From [Zimmermannella] faecalis ATCC 13722 (GTDB lineage: Bacteria; Actinomycetota; Actinomycetes; Actinomycetales; Microbacteriaceae): a stretch of DNA of 64,000 nt. Below the pieces are notes generated by a model. That model saw only the letters and a list, made by a program, of their open reading frames with translations. It had not been told where the DNA came from and searched no databases. Shown here piece after piece: positions 13,671-21,953 of this stretch (its first letter is position 1; each line of letters opens with the position of its first letter). The stretch is from NCBI RefSeq assembly GCF_000381765.1, contig NZ_KB907082.1, positions 88,614-152,613 of the forward strand. The letters are read 5' to 3'. A program made the position numbers and the translations under genes.

Positions 13671-15580
13671 ACGATCTGCTCCTTCCGGGTCCGGGCCGCG
13701 CGCAAGCCATTGAGGATCACGATGACCTCCGCGATCTCGTGCACGAGCACCACGGCAGCGAGTCCCAGGACGCCGAAGAGGGCGAGCGGGAGCAGGGCGG
13801 TGATGATCAGCAGGGACAGGATGATGTTCTGGTTGATGATGTGCCTGCCGCGGCGGGCGTGGTCGAACGCCCGCGGGAGGAGCCGCAGGTCGTGGCCGGT
13901 GAAGGCGACGTCGGCGGACTCGATCGCGGCATCGGAGCCGGTCGCGCCCATCGCGATGCCGATGTCCGCGGCCGCCAGGGCGGGGGCGTCGTTGATGCCG
14001 TCGCCGATCATCGCGACCGAGCCGTGCCTGCCCAGCTCGCTGATCGCGGCGGCCTTGTCCTCGGGACGCAGCTCGGCGCGCACGTCCCCGATCCCGGCCT
14101 GCGCGGCCAGCGCGCGGGCGGTGCGGGCGTTGTCGCCGGTGAGCATGGTCATCCCGACGCCCTGGGCCGCGAGGGTGCGCACGACCTCTGGGACCTCGGG
14201 GCGCAGCTCGTCGCGGACCCCGATCGCGGCGACCGGGACCCCGTCGAGGTGCACAATGACGACGGTCATGCCCTGCTCCTCCAGGCCCGCGACCTGGTCC
14301 TTGAGCGTCCCCGAGTCCAGCCAGCGAGGGCTGCCGACGGTGACCCGGGCCCCGTCGAGGGTGCCTTCGATGCCGTGCCCGGCCTGCTCGGTGACGTCCA
14401 GGGCGGCGGGGGCTCCGGGTGCGGCGGCGGTGATCGCGGCGGCCAGCGGGTGGGTGCTGTGCTGCTCCAGGGATGCCGCCCAGGCCAGGGCCTGCGCCTC
14501 GGTCACGCCGTCGGCGGTGAGGACGGCGGTGACGGCGGGCTCGTTGCGGGTGAGGGTGCCGGTCTTGTCGACGGCGACGTGGCGGATCACGCCGAAGCGC
14601 TCGAACACGGCACCGGACTTGATGATCACGCCGAACCGGCTCGCCGAGCCGATCGCGGCGACGACGGTGAGCGGGACGGAGATCGCCAGCGCGCACGGCG
14701 ACGCGGCGACGAGCACCACGAGGGCGCGGGTGATCCACAGCTCCGGGTCGCCGAGCAGCGAGCCGATGATCGCGACGAGAGCGGCGAGGATCAGCACGCC
14801 GGGCACGAGGGGTCGGGCGATCCGGTCGGCCAGCCGAGCGCGGTCTCCCTTCTCGGCCTGCGCCTGCTCGACCAGCTCCACGATCGTGGTCAGCGAGTTG
14901 TCCGTACCCGCCGCGGTCGCCTCGACCTCCAGGGCACCGGCGGTGTTGATCGCCCCGGCCGACACCGCGTCGCCGGGCTCGACCTCGACCGGGATCGACT
15001 CGCCGGTGATCGCGGAGGTATCCAGGCTCGACCGACCTGTGCGGACGATGCCGTCGGTCGCGATCCGCTCACCGGGGCGCACCAGCATGAGCTGCCCGAC
15101 CTGGAGGTCTTTCGCGGCGACCTCGACCGTCGCGCCGTCGCGGCGGATGGTCGCTGTCTCAGGGACGAGCTTGAGCAGCGCCCGGAGCCCGCCGCGGGCG
15201 CGGTCCATCGCCTTGTCCTCCAGCGCCTCAGCGATCGAGTACAGGAACGCCAGGGCCGCGGCCTCCTCGACGTAGCCGAGGATCACCGCGCCAATGGCGC
15301 TGATCGTCATCAGCAGGCTGATGCCGAGCTTGCGCTTGAACAGTTTGCGGATCGCGCCCGGGGTGAACGTCGACGCTCCCAGCAGCAGACCGAGCCAGAA
15401 CAGCACCAGCGCCAGGATCTCGAGCCCGGACCACTCCAGGACGAGACCGGTCAGGAAAGCGACGCCGGAGAGGACCGGGACCATGATCCCGCGGTCCCGC
15501 CACCAGGGTCGCTCCTGCACCTCCTCAACTGCTTCGCCGACCGTGGTCTCGGGCTCGTCGCAGCCGCACGCCGCGCTCAT
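13667..15580 (-). CDS. Heavy-metal-translocating P1B-type ATPase (Cd/Zn/Pb type)
   Basis: From ATG at 15580 the protein has 637 residues. It shows the P1B core: paired N-terminal helices, actuator TGES, membrane motif SPCALAIS (metal-binding SPC), phosphorylation site DKTGTLTRN, the HP dipeptide (STHPLAAAI), TGDNARTA and hinge GDGINDAPAL. No HMA domain is present; only a short Cys pair (CGC) lies at the N-terminus. The CmtR-type regulator upstream suggests export of Cd, Pb or Zn. Start overlaps the regulator stop by ATGA. Alternative start 15619 is less likely. Confidence 0.93.
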   Translation of the reverse strand: MSAACGCDEPETTVGEAVEEVQERPWWRDRGIMVPVLSGVAFLTGLVLEWSGLEILALVLFWLGLLLGASTFTPGAIRKLFKRKLGISLLMTISAIGAVILGYVEEAAALAFLYSIAEALEDKAMDRARGGLRALLKLVPETATIRRDGATVEVAAKDLQVGQLMLVRPGERIATDGIVRTGRSSLDTSAITGESIPVEVEPGDAVSAGAINTAGALEVEATAAGTDNSLTTIVELVEQAQAEKGDRARLADRIARPLVPGVLILAALVAIIGSLLGDPELWITRALVVLVAASPCALAISVPLTVVAAIGSASRFGVIIKSGAVFERFGVIRHVAVDKTGTLTRNEPAVTAVLTADGVTEAQALAWAASLEQHSTHPLAAAITAAAPGAPAALDVTEQAGHGIEGTLDGARVTVGSPRWLDSGTLKDQVAGLEEQGMTVVIVHLDGVPVAAIGVRDELRPEVPEVVRTLAAQGVGMTMLTGDNARTARALAAQAGIGDVRAELRPEDKAAAISELGRHGSVAMIGDGINDAPALAAADIGIAMGATGSDAAIESADVAFTGHDLRLLPRAFDHARRGRHIINQNIILSLLIITALLPLALFGVLGLAAVVLVHEIAEVIVILNGLRAARTRKEQIV

Positions 15581-15936
15581 GCGCCTGCCCCCGTCCCGCA
15601 GCAGCCCGGCACCGGGCACTGGTCATCAACGCATGGCGCGTGCTCGTCGACGGCCAGCGTCACATCCACGAGCGCCGTGAGCGCCGCAGCGAGGTGCGGG
15701 TCGGCGATCTCGTAGCGCGTCTGCCGTCCCTCGGGCTCGGCGGCCACGATGCCACAGTCGCGCAGACAGGTCAGGTGGTTCGACACGTTCGACCGGGTCA
15801 GCTCCAGCTCGCGCGACAGCACCGCCGGATAGCTCGGGCCGTCGAGCAGGGTCATCAGGATCCGGGATCGCGTCGGGTCCGCCATGGCTCGGCCGAGCCG
15901 GTACATGACGTCGAGGCGTGAAGCAATGGTCAGCAT
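15577..15936 (-). CDS. cmtR: CmtR-like ArsR/SmtB metal-sensing repressor
   Basis: The 119-residue winged-helix protein closely follows M. tuberculosis CmtR: RLGRAMADPTRSRILMTLLDGPSYPAVLSRELELTRSNVSNHLTCLRDCGIVAAEPEGRQTRYEI. Cys residues in the recognition helix (LTCLRDCG) and in the C-terminal HAPCV correspond to the three Cd/Pb ligands of CmtR. The tail adds extra cysteines (DQCPVPGCCG) that could modify metal binding. It probably represses the operon until Cd(II) or Pb(II) binds. Confidence 0.92.
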   Translation of the reverse strand: MLTIASRLDVMYRLGRAMADPTRSRILMTLLDGPSYPAVLSRELELTRSNVSNHLTCLRDCGIVAAEPEGRQTRYEIADPHLAAALTALVDVTLAVDEHAPCVDDQCPVPGCCGTGAGA

Positions 15937-15937
15937 G

Positions 15938-15954
15938 CACTGAACTATACAGTG
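15938..15954 (-). promoter_or_regulatory. CmtR operator overlapping a leaderless -10 box
   Basis: CACTG (15938-15942) and CAGTG (15950-15954) flank a 7-bp centre. On the minus strand the dyad contains TATAGT, ending 7 nt before the ATG at 15936, so transcription would begin at or near the A of the start codon (leaderless). A repressor on this dyad would occlude the -10 box. Confidence 0.55.
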
Positions 15955-16011
15955 ACTGCTGACCTATTTTGGTCATCGCATCGGCAGGTCAGACCGCTCA
16001 ATCGACGCGAG

Positions 16012-16060
16012 AGGTTATACGGCGAAACGAAATTCCACCACGTCGCCACACGTACCAACC
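16012..16060 (-). repeat. ychF-tail repeat R7
   Basis: The minus strand encodes C-G-D-V-V-E-F-R-F-A-V-stop; the GDVVEFRF segment is identical to YchF. The element half CACGTACCAACCT directly abuts the stop codon of the TetR gene (16061-16063). The core lacks the CCGGAA dyad of other copies and resembles the native site instead. Confidence 0.78.
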
Positions 16061-16702
16061 TCATGACGCAGCACTCTTAGCCAAAGACTGCGTCCACCTC
16101 TGCGACGGTGGCGTGCTGACTCCAGCGCCGCCGTGACGGAACCCGTCGAGCACGTATTCGGCGAACCGCCTCCATCCGTCGGGTGCGACGCGCTGGGTGC
16201 CCTGCAGCACACCGCGGTTGGCGTTGGTGAGCAGGTACAGGTCGCTGTGATGGAAGCCGGGCCGGAGCGCCCCGGCCTCGCGAGCACGCTCGACGAGCAC
16301 CACGGACGCGCGGAAGGCCCGCTCGTTGTGCTCGTGGAAGAGCTCGCTCATCCCGCGCGGGGAGACGATCAGGTCGCTGAAGGCGAGGTCGTCGGCCTGC
16401 TGTTCGAGGATGAACATCACGTAGTCGCGGAACGCCTCCCAGGGCTCGGTCCGTGCCTGCTCGGCGGCTTCTTCGCTGCGGTCGGCGTAGCGGCGCATCT
16501 TCTCTTCGAGCACGACGGCCACGAGCTCGTCGACGGAGGCGAAACGGCGGTAGATCGTGCCGACTCCAACACCTGCGGCCTCGGCGATGCGCTCCAGGGT
16601 GACGTCCGTGCCCTCCTCGGCGAAGACGGTTCCTGCGGCGCAGATGATCGCCTGCCGGTTGCGCTCGGCGTCGGCGCGCAGGGGTCGGGGCTGGTTCGTC
16701 AT
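16061..16702 (-). CDS. TetR-family transcriptional repressor
   Basis: The 213-residue protein has the TetR helix-turn-helix near the N-terminus: RQAIICAAGTVFAEEGTDVTLERIAEAAGVGVGTIYRRFASVDELVAVVLEEK, followed by a helical ligand-binding domain (AFSDLIVSPRGMSELFHEHNERAFRASVVLVERAREAGALRPGF). This architecture usually senses small hydrophobic compounds. It is divergent from a five-gene oxidoreductase operon at 16800, with 97 bp between them containing GGAGC-gact-GCTCC (16759-16772), so it likely regulates that operon. Confidence 0.92.
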   Translation of the reverse strand: MTNQPRPLRADAERNRQAIICAAGTVFAEEGTDVTLERIAEAAGVGVGTIYRRFASVDELVAVVLEEKMRRYADRSEEAAEQARTEPWEAFRDYVMFILEQQADDLAFSDLIVSPRGMSELFHEHNERAFRASVVLVERAREAGALRPGFHHSDLYLLTNANRGVLQGTQRVAPDGWRRFAEYVLDGFRHGGAGVSTPPSQRWTQSLAKSAAS

Positions 16703-16799
16703 GACTCCATCCTACCGAACTGGAATAGATCCTCCACTTATGTGGTTGACTGTATGTGGAGCGACTGCTCCGCTTACTTTCGATCTTGGAGGAGACACG

Positions 16800-17738
16800 A
16801 TGACGATGCAGGCTCTCGCGCTCGGCGCGTTCGACCAGACCCCGGCCCTGACCCAGGTGGCCACGCCCGAACCGGCAACCGGCGAGGTGCGTGTGCGGGT
16901 GCACGCGGCGTCGGTGAACGGCTTCGACCTCTCGGTGGGCAAGGGCATGCTGCAGGGCATGATGGAGCACCGCTTCCCCGTGGTGCTCGGCAAGGACTTC
17001 GCCGGCACTGTCGACGCCGTCGGCGAAGGCGTCGAGGACTACGCGATCGGTGACCGGGTGTTCGGCGTGGTGACCAAGGACTTCCTCGGCGACGGCTCGT
17101 TCGGCGAGTACGTGACGGTCCCCGCCCAGGTGGGGATCGCGAGGTTGCCGGAGGACGTCGACTTCGAGCGCGGCGGCGCGCTGGGGCTGGCCGGCACGGC
17201 CGCGCTCAACGCGTTCGACGCCGCCGGCATCGAGGCCGGGCAGACGGTGCTGGTCGTCGGCGCGACGGGCGGCGTGGGCCAGCAGGCCCTCCAGCTCGCC
17301 GCCCGCACCGGGGCGACGGTCATCGCGACTGCGCACACAGAAGCCGAGATCACCGTCATCACCGATCTCGGCGCGGCGCGCACGGTCGATCACACCGCCG
17401 ATCTGCCGGCGCAGGTGCGCGAGATCGCCCCGGACGGGGTGGACGCCGTGCTGCACTTCGCCGGTTCCCCCGACACCGTCGCCGCACTGGTCAAGCCGGG
17501 AGGCGTGTTCGCCTCCACGATGCTGCGCAGCCCCCAGGACGTGCAGGCCGAGGGCGTCCGGGTGGAGTCGATCTACGCCCACCCCGCCCCGGAGACCCTG
17601 GAGCGCGCCGCGGCCAACGAGGCGAGCGGGCACACCCGCGTGACCGTGCAGGAGGTGTTCGAGCTCGCAGAGGCCCCCGCTGCCTTCGAGCGCTTCGCGC
17701 AGGGCACGCTCGGCAAGATCGTCGTCCGCATCGCCTGA
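16800..17738 (+). CDS. NADPH-dependent quinone oxidoreductase-like MDR
   Basis: From ATG at 16800 (GGAGGAG upstream) the protein has 312 residues. The GroES domain (GEVRVRVHAASVNGFDLSVGKG) is followed by a Rossmann domain with VVGATGGVGQQALQLAARTGA and the C-terminal GTLGKIVVRIA. It lacks alcohol-dehydrogenase zinc ligands and fits the quinone-oxidoreductase/enone reductase group. It heads an operon with an LLM monooxygenase, two NmrA-type proteins and a DoxX protein, suggesting a quinone or electrophile response. Confidence 0.88.
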   Translation: MTMQALALGAFDQTPALTQVATPEPATGEVRVRVHAASVNGFDLSVGKGMLQGMMEHRFPVVLGKDFAGTVDAVGEGVEDYAIGDRVFGVVTKDFLGDGSFGEYVTVPAQVGIARLPEDVDFERGGALGLAGTAALNAFDAAGIEAGQTVLVVGATGGVGQQALQLAARTGATVIATAHTEAEITVITDLGAARTVDHTADLPAQVREIAPDGVDAVLHFAGSPDTVAALVKPGGVFASTMLRSPQDVQAEGVRVESIYAHPAPETLERAAANEASGHTRVTVQEVFELAEAPAAFERFAQGTLGKIVVRIA

Positions 17739-17813
17739 CCACACGGCAACCGGCTTGAGGCGGGACAGGGCCACGGCCCCGTCCCGCCAGATGCCTATGA
17801 AAGGAAAGACCTC

Positions 17814-18830
17814 ATGGAACTCGGTGTCTTCTCGCTCACCGACATCTACCCCGGCAGCGGCGACACGGCCCAGTCGCGGATGGACGACATCATCGGCTAC
17901 GGGATCGAGGCCGAGCGGCGCGGCCTGGACGTGTTCGGCATCGGCGAGCACCACTCCCGCCAGTTCGCCGTCTCCTCCCCAGCGGTCGTCCATGCCGCGA
18001 TCGCGCATGCGACCAGCCGGATCACGCTGACCACCACCGCGACCGTGCTCAGCGTCCTCGACCCGGTCCGGGTCTACCAGGACTTCGCGACCCTCGACCT
18101 GATCAGCCACGGCCGCGCCGAGATCATCGCCGGGCGCAGCGCCTTCGCCGAGCCCTTCGCGCTCTTCGGCGAGGACCCCGCCACGCTCGACGACCTCTTC
18201 GCCGAGAAGCTCGATCTGCTGCTGCGCCTCCGTGACGAGGACGCCGTGACCTGGGAGGGTCGGTTCCGGCCCGCCCTGCGCGAGGCCGCGCCGAACCCGC
18301 GGCACATCGGCGCGCTCCCGGTGTGGGTCGCAGTCGGCGGGACGCCGGCCAGCGCCGCCCGCGCCGGACGCCTCGGCCTGCCGATGGCGCTCGGCCTCAT
18401 CGGCGGCACCCTCGACCACGCCAAGCAGCTCGTCGACCTCTACCGCCGCTCCGGCCGCGACGCCGGGCACCCGGACGAGCGGCTGCAGGTCGGCATCACG
18501 AGCCACTTCTACGTCGGCGAGACCCACGAGCAGGCGCTGGAGGAGTTCTTTCCCTACTACCGGCGCTACCTCGCACCGGAGACCAACAACGGACGCGGCT
18601 GGCGCGTCGACGAGGCATCGATGCGACAGATGGCCGCGCGCCGCGGCGCGCTCATGGTCGGCGGGCCCCGCGAGGTCGTCGAGAAGATCCTCGACCTCGC
18701 CGGCGAACTCGGAGCCGACCGCTTCCTCGGACAGGTCGACCCGGGCGGCATACCCGCCGACATGGTCCGGGCCTCGATCGCCCGCTTCGGCGACACCGTC
18801 GCCCCCGCCGTCCGCCACATCCTCAACTGA
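17814..18830 (+). CDS. LLM-class flavin-dependent oxidoreductase
   Basis: The 338-residue protein is a luciferase-like monooxygenase: MELGVFSLTDIYPGSGDTAQSRMDDIIGYGIEAERRGLDVFGIGEHHSRQF, then LSVLDPVRVYQDFATLDLISHGRAEIIAGRSAF, and a phosphate-binding segment IGALPVWVAVGGTPASAARAGRLGLPM. It would use reduced FMN (or F420) and O2 to oxidise a small organic substrate. It is second in the TetR-controlled operon, preceded by a good ribosome site (GAAAGGAAAG). No dedicated flavin reductase is seen in this cassette, though the neighbouring MDR might reduce a quinone. Confidence 0.9.
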   Translation: MELGVFSLTDIYPGSGDTAQSRMDDIIGYGIEAERRGLDVFGIGEHHSRQFAVSSPAVVHAAIAHATSRITLTTTATVLSVLDPVRVYQDFATLDLISHGRAEIIAGRSAFAEPFALFGEDPATLDDLFAEKLDLLLRLRDEDAVTWEGRFRPALREAAPNPRHIGALPVWVAVGGTPASAARAGRLGLPMALGLIGGTLDHAKQLVDLYRRSGRDAGHPDERLQVGITSHFYVGETHEQALEEFFPYYRRYLAPETNNGRGWRVDEASMRQMAARRGALMVGGPREVVEKILDLAGELGADRFLGQVDPGGIPADMVRASIARFGDTVAPAVRHILN

Positions 18831-18846
18831 ACCCAACAGGAGAACC

Positions 18847-19488
18847 ATGAACGTCACCGTCTTCGGCGCGACCGGAGCCATCGGCCGCCTCACCGTCGCC
18901 GAGCTCCAGGACCGCGGCCACACGGTCACCGCCTACGTCCGCAACCCGAACAAGATCCCCGATACGTGGGGCGATGACGTGCGCGTCGTGGTCGGCGAGA
19001 TGTCCGACGCCGCAGCCATCGATGCTGCTGTCCAGGGTGCGAACGCTGTCGTGAGCGCGCTCGGCCCGAGCATGGACCGCAAGGCCACCGGCACGCCGCT
19101 GGTCGCCGGCACCCGGCACATCCTCGACGCGATGGACCGCCACGGCGTCCGCCGCTACATCGGCCACGCCACCCCGGCGATCCTCGACCCGCAGGAGAAG
19201 CCGACCCCCGTCACCAGGCTGATCCGCTTCATGCCGCGCACCTTCATGCCCCGCGCCTACGAGGAGATCGTCGGCATGACCGACCCGGTCAAGGCCTCCA
19301 ACCTCGACTGGACCATCGTGCGCTTCATCCGCCCCACCGACAGACCGAGGACCGGCACGGTGCGCTCCGGGTTCTTCGGAACCGACAAGCTCGGGTTCGC
19401 TGTCTCGCGCGCCGACATCGCCGCCTTCACCGCCGCGCAGGTCGACGACACCCGCTACATCGGCCGCGCGCCCGCGATCAGCAGCTGA
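18847..19488 (+). CDS. NAD(P)-binding atypical SDR (NmrA-like)
   Basis: The 213-residue protein begins MNVTVFGATGAIGRLTVAELQDRGHTVTAYVRNPNKIP, a GxxGxxG Rossmann start with a basic Arg suited to NADP. It continues with the atypical-SDR features VVGEMSDAAAIDAAVQGANAVVSALG and a late LDWTIVRF, as in NmrA/HSCARG and YwnB-like proteins. Such proteins act as redox sensors or reductases. It lies 16 bp after the LLM gene in the operon. Confidence 0.85.
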   Translation: MNVTVFGATGAIGRLTVAELQDRGHTVTAYVRNPNKIPDTWGDDVRVVVGEMSDAAAIDAAVQGANAVVSALGPSMDRKATGTPLVAGTRHILDAMDRHGVRRYIGHATPAILDPQEKPTPVTRLIRFMPRTFMPRAYEEIVGMTDPVKASNLDWTIVRFIRPTDRPRTGTVRSGFFGTDKLGFAVSRADIAAFTAAQVDDTRYIGRAPAISS

Positions 19489-19502
19489 CCGGGAGGCCCA
19501 TC

Positions 19503-19865
19503 ATGGACATCGCGCTCTGGATCGTCTCCGGCGTCCTCGCCGCCGCCTACGTGCTGGCCGGGACGATGAAGACCTTCCGCCCCCAGGAAAAGCTCGCTGA
19601 TCTGCCGTGGACGCAGCACTACAGCGCAGGCACGGTCAAGTTCATCGGCATCGCGGAGCTCCTCGGCGGCATCGGACTGATCCTTCCCTGGCTGACCGGC
19701 ATCGCTCCCGTGCTGACGCCGCTCGCCGCCAGCGGCCTGGCCCTCGTCCAGGCGCTGGCGATCATCCACCACCTCCGACACGGCGAGCGGAAGCCCCTGC
19801 CGATGAACGCAGGTCTCCTGCTGGCAGCCCTCTTCGTCGCGGTCTTCCGATTCGCATCCCTCTGA
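19503..19865 (+). CDS. DoxX-like membrane protein
   Basis: The 120-residue protein has four predicted transmembrane helices (WIVSGVLAAAYVLAGTMK; GIAELLGGIGLILPWL; VLTPLAASGLALVQALAII; NAGLLLAALFVAVF). The pattern KFIGIAELLGGIGLILPW is typical of DoxX-like proteins, small membrane partners of quinone- or thiosulfate-related redox systems. It sits between two NmrA-type genes and is probably co-transcribed with them. Confidence 0.87.
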   Translation: MDIALWIVSGVLAAAYVLAGTMKTFRPQEKLADLPWTQHYSAGTVKFIGIAELLGGIGLILPWLTGIAPVLTPLAASGLALVQALAIIHHLRHGERKPLPMNAGLLLAALFVAVFRFASL

Positions 19866-19897
19866 CCCCAGCACACCGCTACAGGAAGAAGACCATC

Positions 19898-20752
19898 ATG
19901 ACCATCGCCATCATCGGAGCCACCGGTAAGTACGGCGGCCACGTCATCGACGCCCTCCTCGAGCGCGGCGTCACACCTTCGGACATCCTCGCCCTCGGCC
20001 GCGACGGCGGCCGCCTGGAAGCTCTGGCCTCCCGCGGCCTGCGCACCGCACCACTCGACCTCGACGACGCAGCAGGCACCGCCGAGACCCTCCGGGGAGC
20101 AGACAAGCTGCTGCTCGTGTCGATCGGAGCACCCGGTGCGGCCCTCGCACCCCGCACCGCAGCCATCGACGCCGCGACCGCTGCCGGAGTGCCCCACATC
20201 GTCTACACCTCCGCGCTCGGCGCGCCCACCACGACCTTCGCGCTGGCCGCCGAGCACAAGGCCACCGAGGACGTCATCACCGCCTCGGGCATGTCGGCGA
20301 CGTTCCTGCGCAACGGCTGGTGGACCGAGAACCTGCAGCAGGACTTCGAGACCGCCCGCGCCCGCGGCGTCATCGCCAACAGCATCGGAGACGGCCGCCT
20401 GGCCACCGCGACCCGCCGCGACACGGCCGAGGCCGCCGCCGTCGTCCTCACCACGCCCGGGCACGAGGGGCACGCGTACGAACTCTCCGGCGACACTGCT
20501 TGGAACTATGCGGAGTTCGCGCAGACCGCTCAGGACGTCCTCGGAACGCCGGTGCGCTACGAGCCGCTCACCCCCGAGCAGGAGCGCGACATGCTCCTCG
20601 GGGCCGGCCTGGACGAGGCGACCGTCGGATTCCTCGGCGTGCTCCACCAGGGGATGCGCGAGGGAAGTCAGGCCATGACAACCGGGGAGCTGTCTCGACT
20701 GATCGGGCGGCCCACTACATCAATGGCCGATACCCTCAGCGCCTGGAACTAA
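19898..20752 (+). CDS. NmrA-family NAD(P)-binding reductase (QorB-like)
   Basis: From ATG at 19898 the protein has 284 residues and begins MTIAIIGATGKYGGHVIDALLERGV (GxxGxxG), then LLLVSIGAPGA, VPHIVYTSALGAPTT, the conserved LRNGWWTENL and GHAYELSGDTAWNYAEFA. This is the layout of E. coli QorB and related NmrA-type quinone reductases/redox sensors. It is the last gene of the TetR-controlled operon and is followed by a strong hairpin, then the ychF terminus. Confidence 0.88.
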   Translation: MTIAIIGATGKYGGHVIDALLERGVTPSDILALGRDGGRLEALASRGLRTAPLDLDDAAGTAETLRGADKLLLVSIGAPGAALAPRTAAIDAATAAGVPHIVYTSALGAPTTTFALAAEHKATEDVITASGMSATFLRNGWWTENLQQDFETARARGVIANSIGDGRLATATRRDTAEAAAVVLTTPGHEGHAYELSGDTAWNYAEFAQTAQDVLGTPVRYEPLTPEQERDMLLGAGLDEATVGFLGVLHQGMREGSQAMTTGELSRLIGRPTTSMADTLSAWN

Positions 20753-20766
20753 TCAGGTCAATCCGA

Positions 20767-20797
20767 TGTGCCGCGCCGGCTTACTCGGCGCGGCACA
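20767..20797. terminator. Bidirectional hairpin between the NmrA gene and ychF
   Basis: TGTGCCGCGCCG (20767-20778) pairs perfectly with CGGCGCGGCACA (20786-20797) around a 7-nt loop. It lies between the convergent NmrA-like gene (stop 20752) and ychF (stop 20812) and can end both transcripts. Confidence 0.75.
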
Positions 20798-20805
20798 CCG
20801 CACCG

Positions 20806-20845
20806 CAGACGTTAAAGCGCAAAACGAAATTCCACGACGTCGCCG
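20806..20845 (-). repeat. Native ychF 3' end (R8, parent of the repeat family)
   Basis: The last codons of ychF (G-D-V-V-E-F-R-F-A-L-stop) and about 6 bp of flank are repeated in variant form at seven positions to the left. This copy differs from R2 at only about two of 28 positions. It is the presumed attachment site of the elements. Confidence 0.8.
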
Positions 20846-21885
20846 TCCTGCATGACGTAGTCCTTGCCCTCCATGCGCACCTTGCCAGCTGCCTTCGCAT
20901 CCTGCATCGAGCCGGCGGCAATGAGGTCGTCGAACGACACGATCTCGGCCTTGATGAAGCCGCGCTCGAAGTCGGTGTGGATGACCCCGGCGGCCTGCGG
21001 CGCCTTGTCACCCTTGCGAATGGTCCAGGCGCGGGCCTCCTTCGGCCCGGCCGTGAGGTACGTCTGCAGCCCAAGCGTGTCAAAGCCGACGCGCGCGAGC
21101 TGGTCGAGCCCCGACTCATCTTGGCCGAGCGCCTCGAGCAGTTCGGCAGCCTCGTCGGCGGGCAGGTCGATGAGCTCCGACTCCGTCTTGGCGTCGAGGA
21201 ACACCGCCTTCGCGGGCGCGACCAGCGCGGCGAGCTCGTCGAGCTTCGCCTGGTCGCCGAGCACGTCTTCGTCGACGTTGAAGACGTAAATGAAAGGCTT
21301 CGCGCTGAGCAGCCCGAGCTCGCGAATCGGCGAGAGGTCGAGGTCGCTGCTCGACAGGAGCTTGCCCTCGTTGAGCACCTCGACGGCCTCCTTCGCGGCA
21401 GTGAGCACGGCCGCGTCGAGCTTCTTGCCCTTCACTTCCTTCTCGTAGCGAGGCAGCGCCTTCTCGAGCGTCTGCAGGTCGGCCAAAATCAGCTCGGTGT
21501 TGATCGTCTCCATGTCGCTCGCGGGCGACACCTCACCGTCGACGTGCACGACGTCGGGGTCGGCGAAGCCGCGCACGACCTGCGTGATCGCGTCGGCCTC
21601 GCGGATGTTCGCGAGGAATTGGTTCCCGAGACCCTCGCCCTCGCTCGCGCCCTTGACGATGCCGGCGATGTCAACGAACGACACGGTCGCGGGCAGGAGT
21701 CGCTGCGAACCAAAGATTTCGGCAAGCTTCGCGAGCCGCGCATCGGGCAGCTCGACGACGCCGACGTTCGGTTCGATCGTCGCGAAGGGATAGTTCGCGG
21801 CGAGCACCGTATTCTTCGTGAGTGCGTTGAAGAGGGTGGACTTGCCGACGTTGGGCAGTCCGACGATTCCGAGAGTAAGAGCCAC
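20812..21885 (-). CDS. ychF: Ribosome-associated GTPase/ATPase YchF (Ola1)
   Basis: From GTG at 21885 the protein has 357 residues and starts as the family does, ALTLGIVGLPNVGKSTLFNALTKN. The P-loop is GLPNVGKST; switch II reads DIAGIVKGASEGEGLGNQF; the G4 region NVDE deviates from NKxD, as expected for this ATP-preferring family. The helical insert and C-terminal TGS domain (TYLTAGPKEARAWTIRKGDKAPQAAGVIH, EFRFAL end) are complete. It is a universal housekeeping gene; its 3' end is the apparent insertion site for accessory DNA. Confidence 0.96.
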   Translation of the reverse strand: MALTLGIVGLPNVGKSTLFNALTKNTVLAANYPFATIEPNVGVVELPDARLAKLAEIFGSQRLLPATVSFVDIAGIVKGASEGEGLGNQFLANIREADAITQVVRGFADPDVVHVDGEVSPASDMETINTELILADLQTLEKALPRYEKEVKGKKLDAAVLTAAKEAVEVLNEGKLLSSSDLDLSPIRELGLLSAKPFIYVFNVDEDVLGDQAKLDELAALVAPAKAVFLDAKTESELIDLPADEAAELLEALGQDESGLDQLARVGFDTLGLQTYLTAGPKEARAWTIRKGDKAPQAAGVIHTDFERGFIKAEIVSFDDLIAAGSMQDAKAAGKVRMEGKDYVMQDGDVVEFRFAL

Positions 21886-21953
21886 GGCAGGCAAGTCTAC
21901 CGGGCGGCCACGGTACGGCCGGTGTCAGGGGTGCGTGCGACCATTGACGGGTT

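Noticed and set aside
13409..15715. Very long plus-strand open frames opposite the P-type ATPase (and similar at 13191-15275)
   Set aside because: They are antisense to a gene with intact catalytic motifs and have the Arg/Ala/Gly-rich composition of GC-rich shadow frames.
3461..16060. Classical integron with attC sites
   Set aside because: No IntI gene is visible, the sites are the coding end of ychF, and cassette genes point in both directions; similar logic, but not a known integron.
16077..18929. 950-codon minus-strand frame over the MDR and LLM genes
   Set aside because: Antisense shadow of genes with clear family motifs; no recognisable domain of its own.
3461..20845. CRISPR array
   Set aside because: Repeats are too far apart (0.7-4.8 kb), imperfect, and separated by complete genes.
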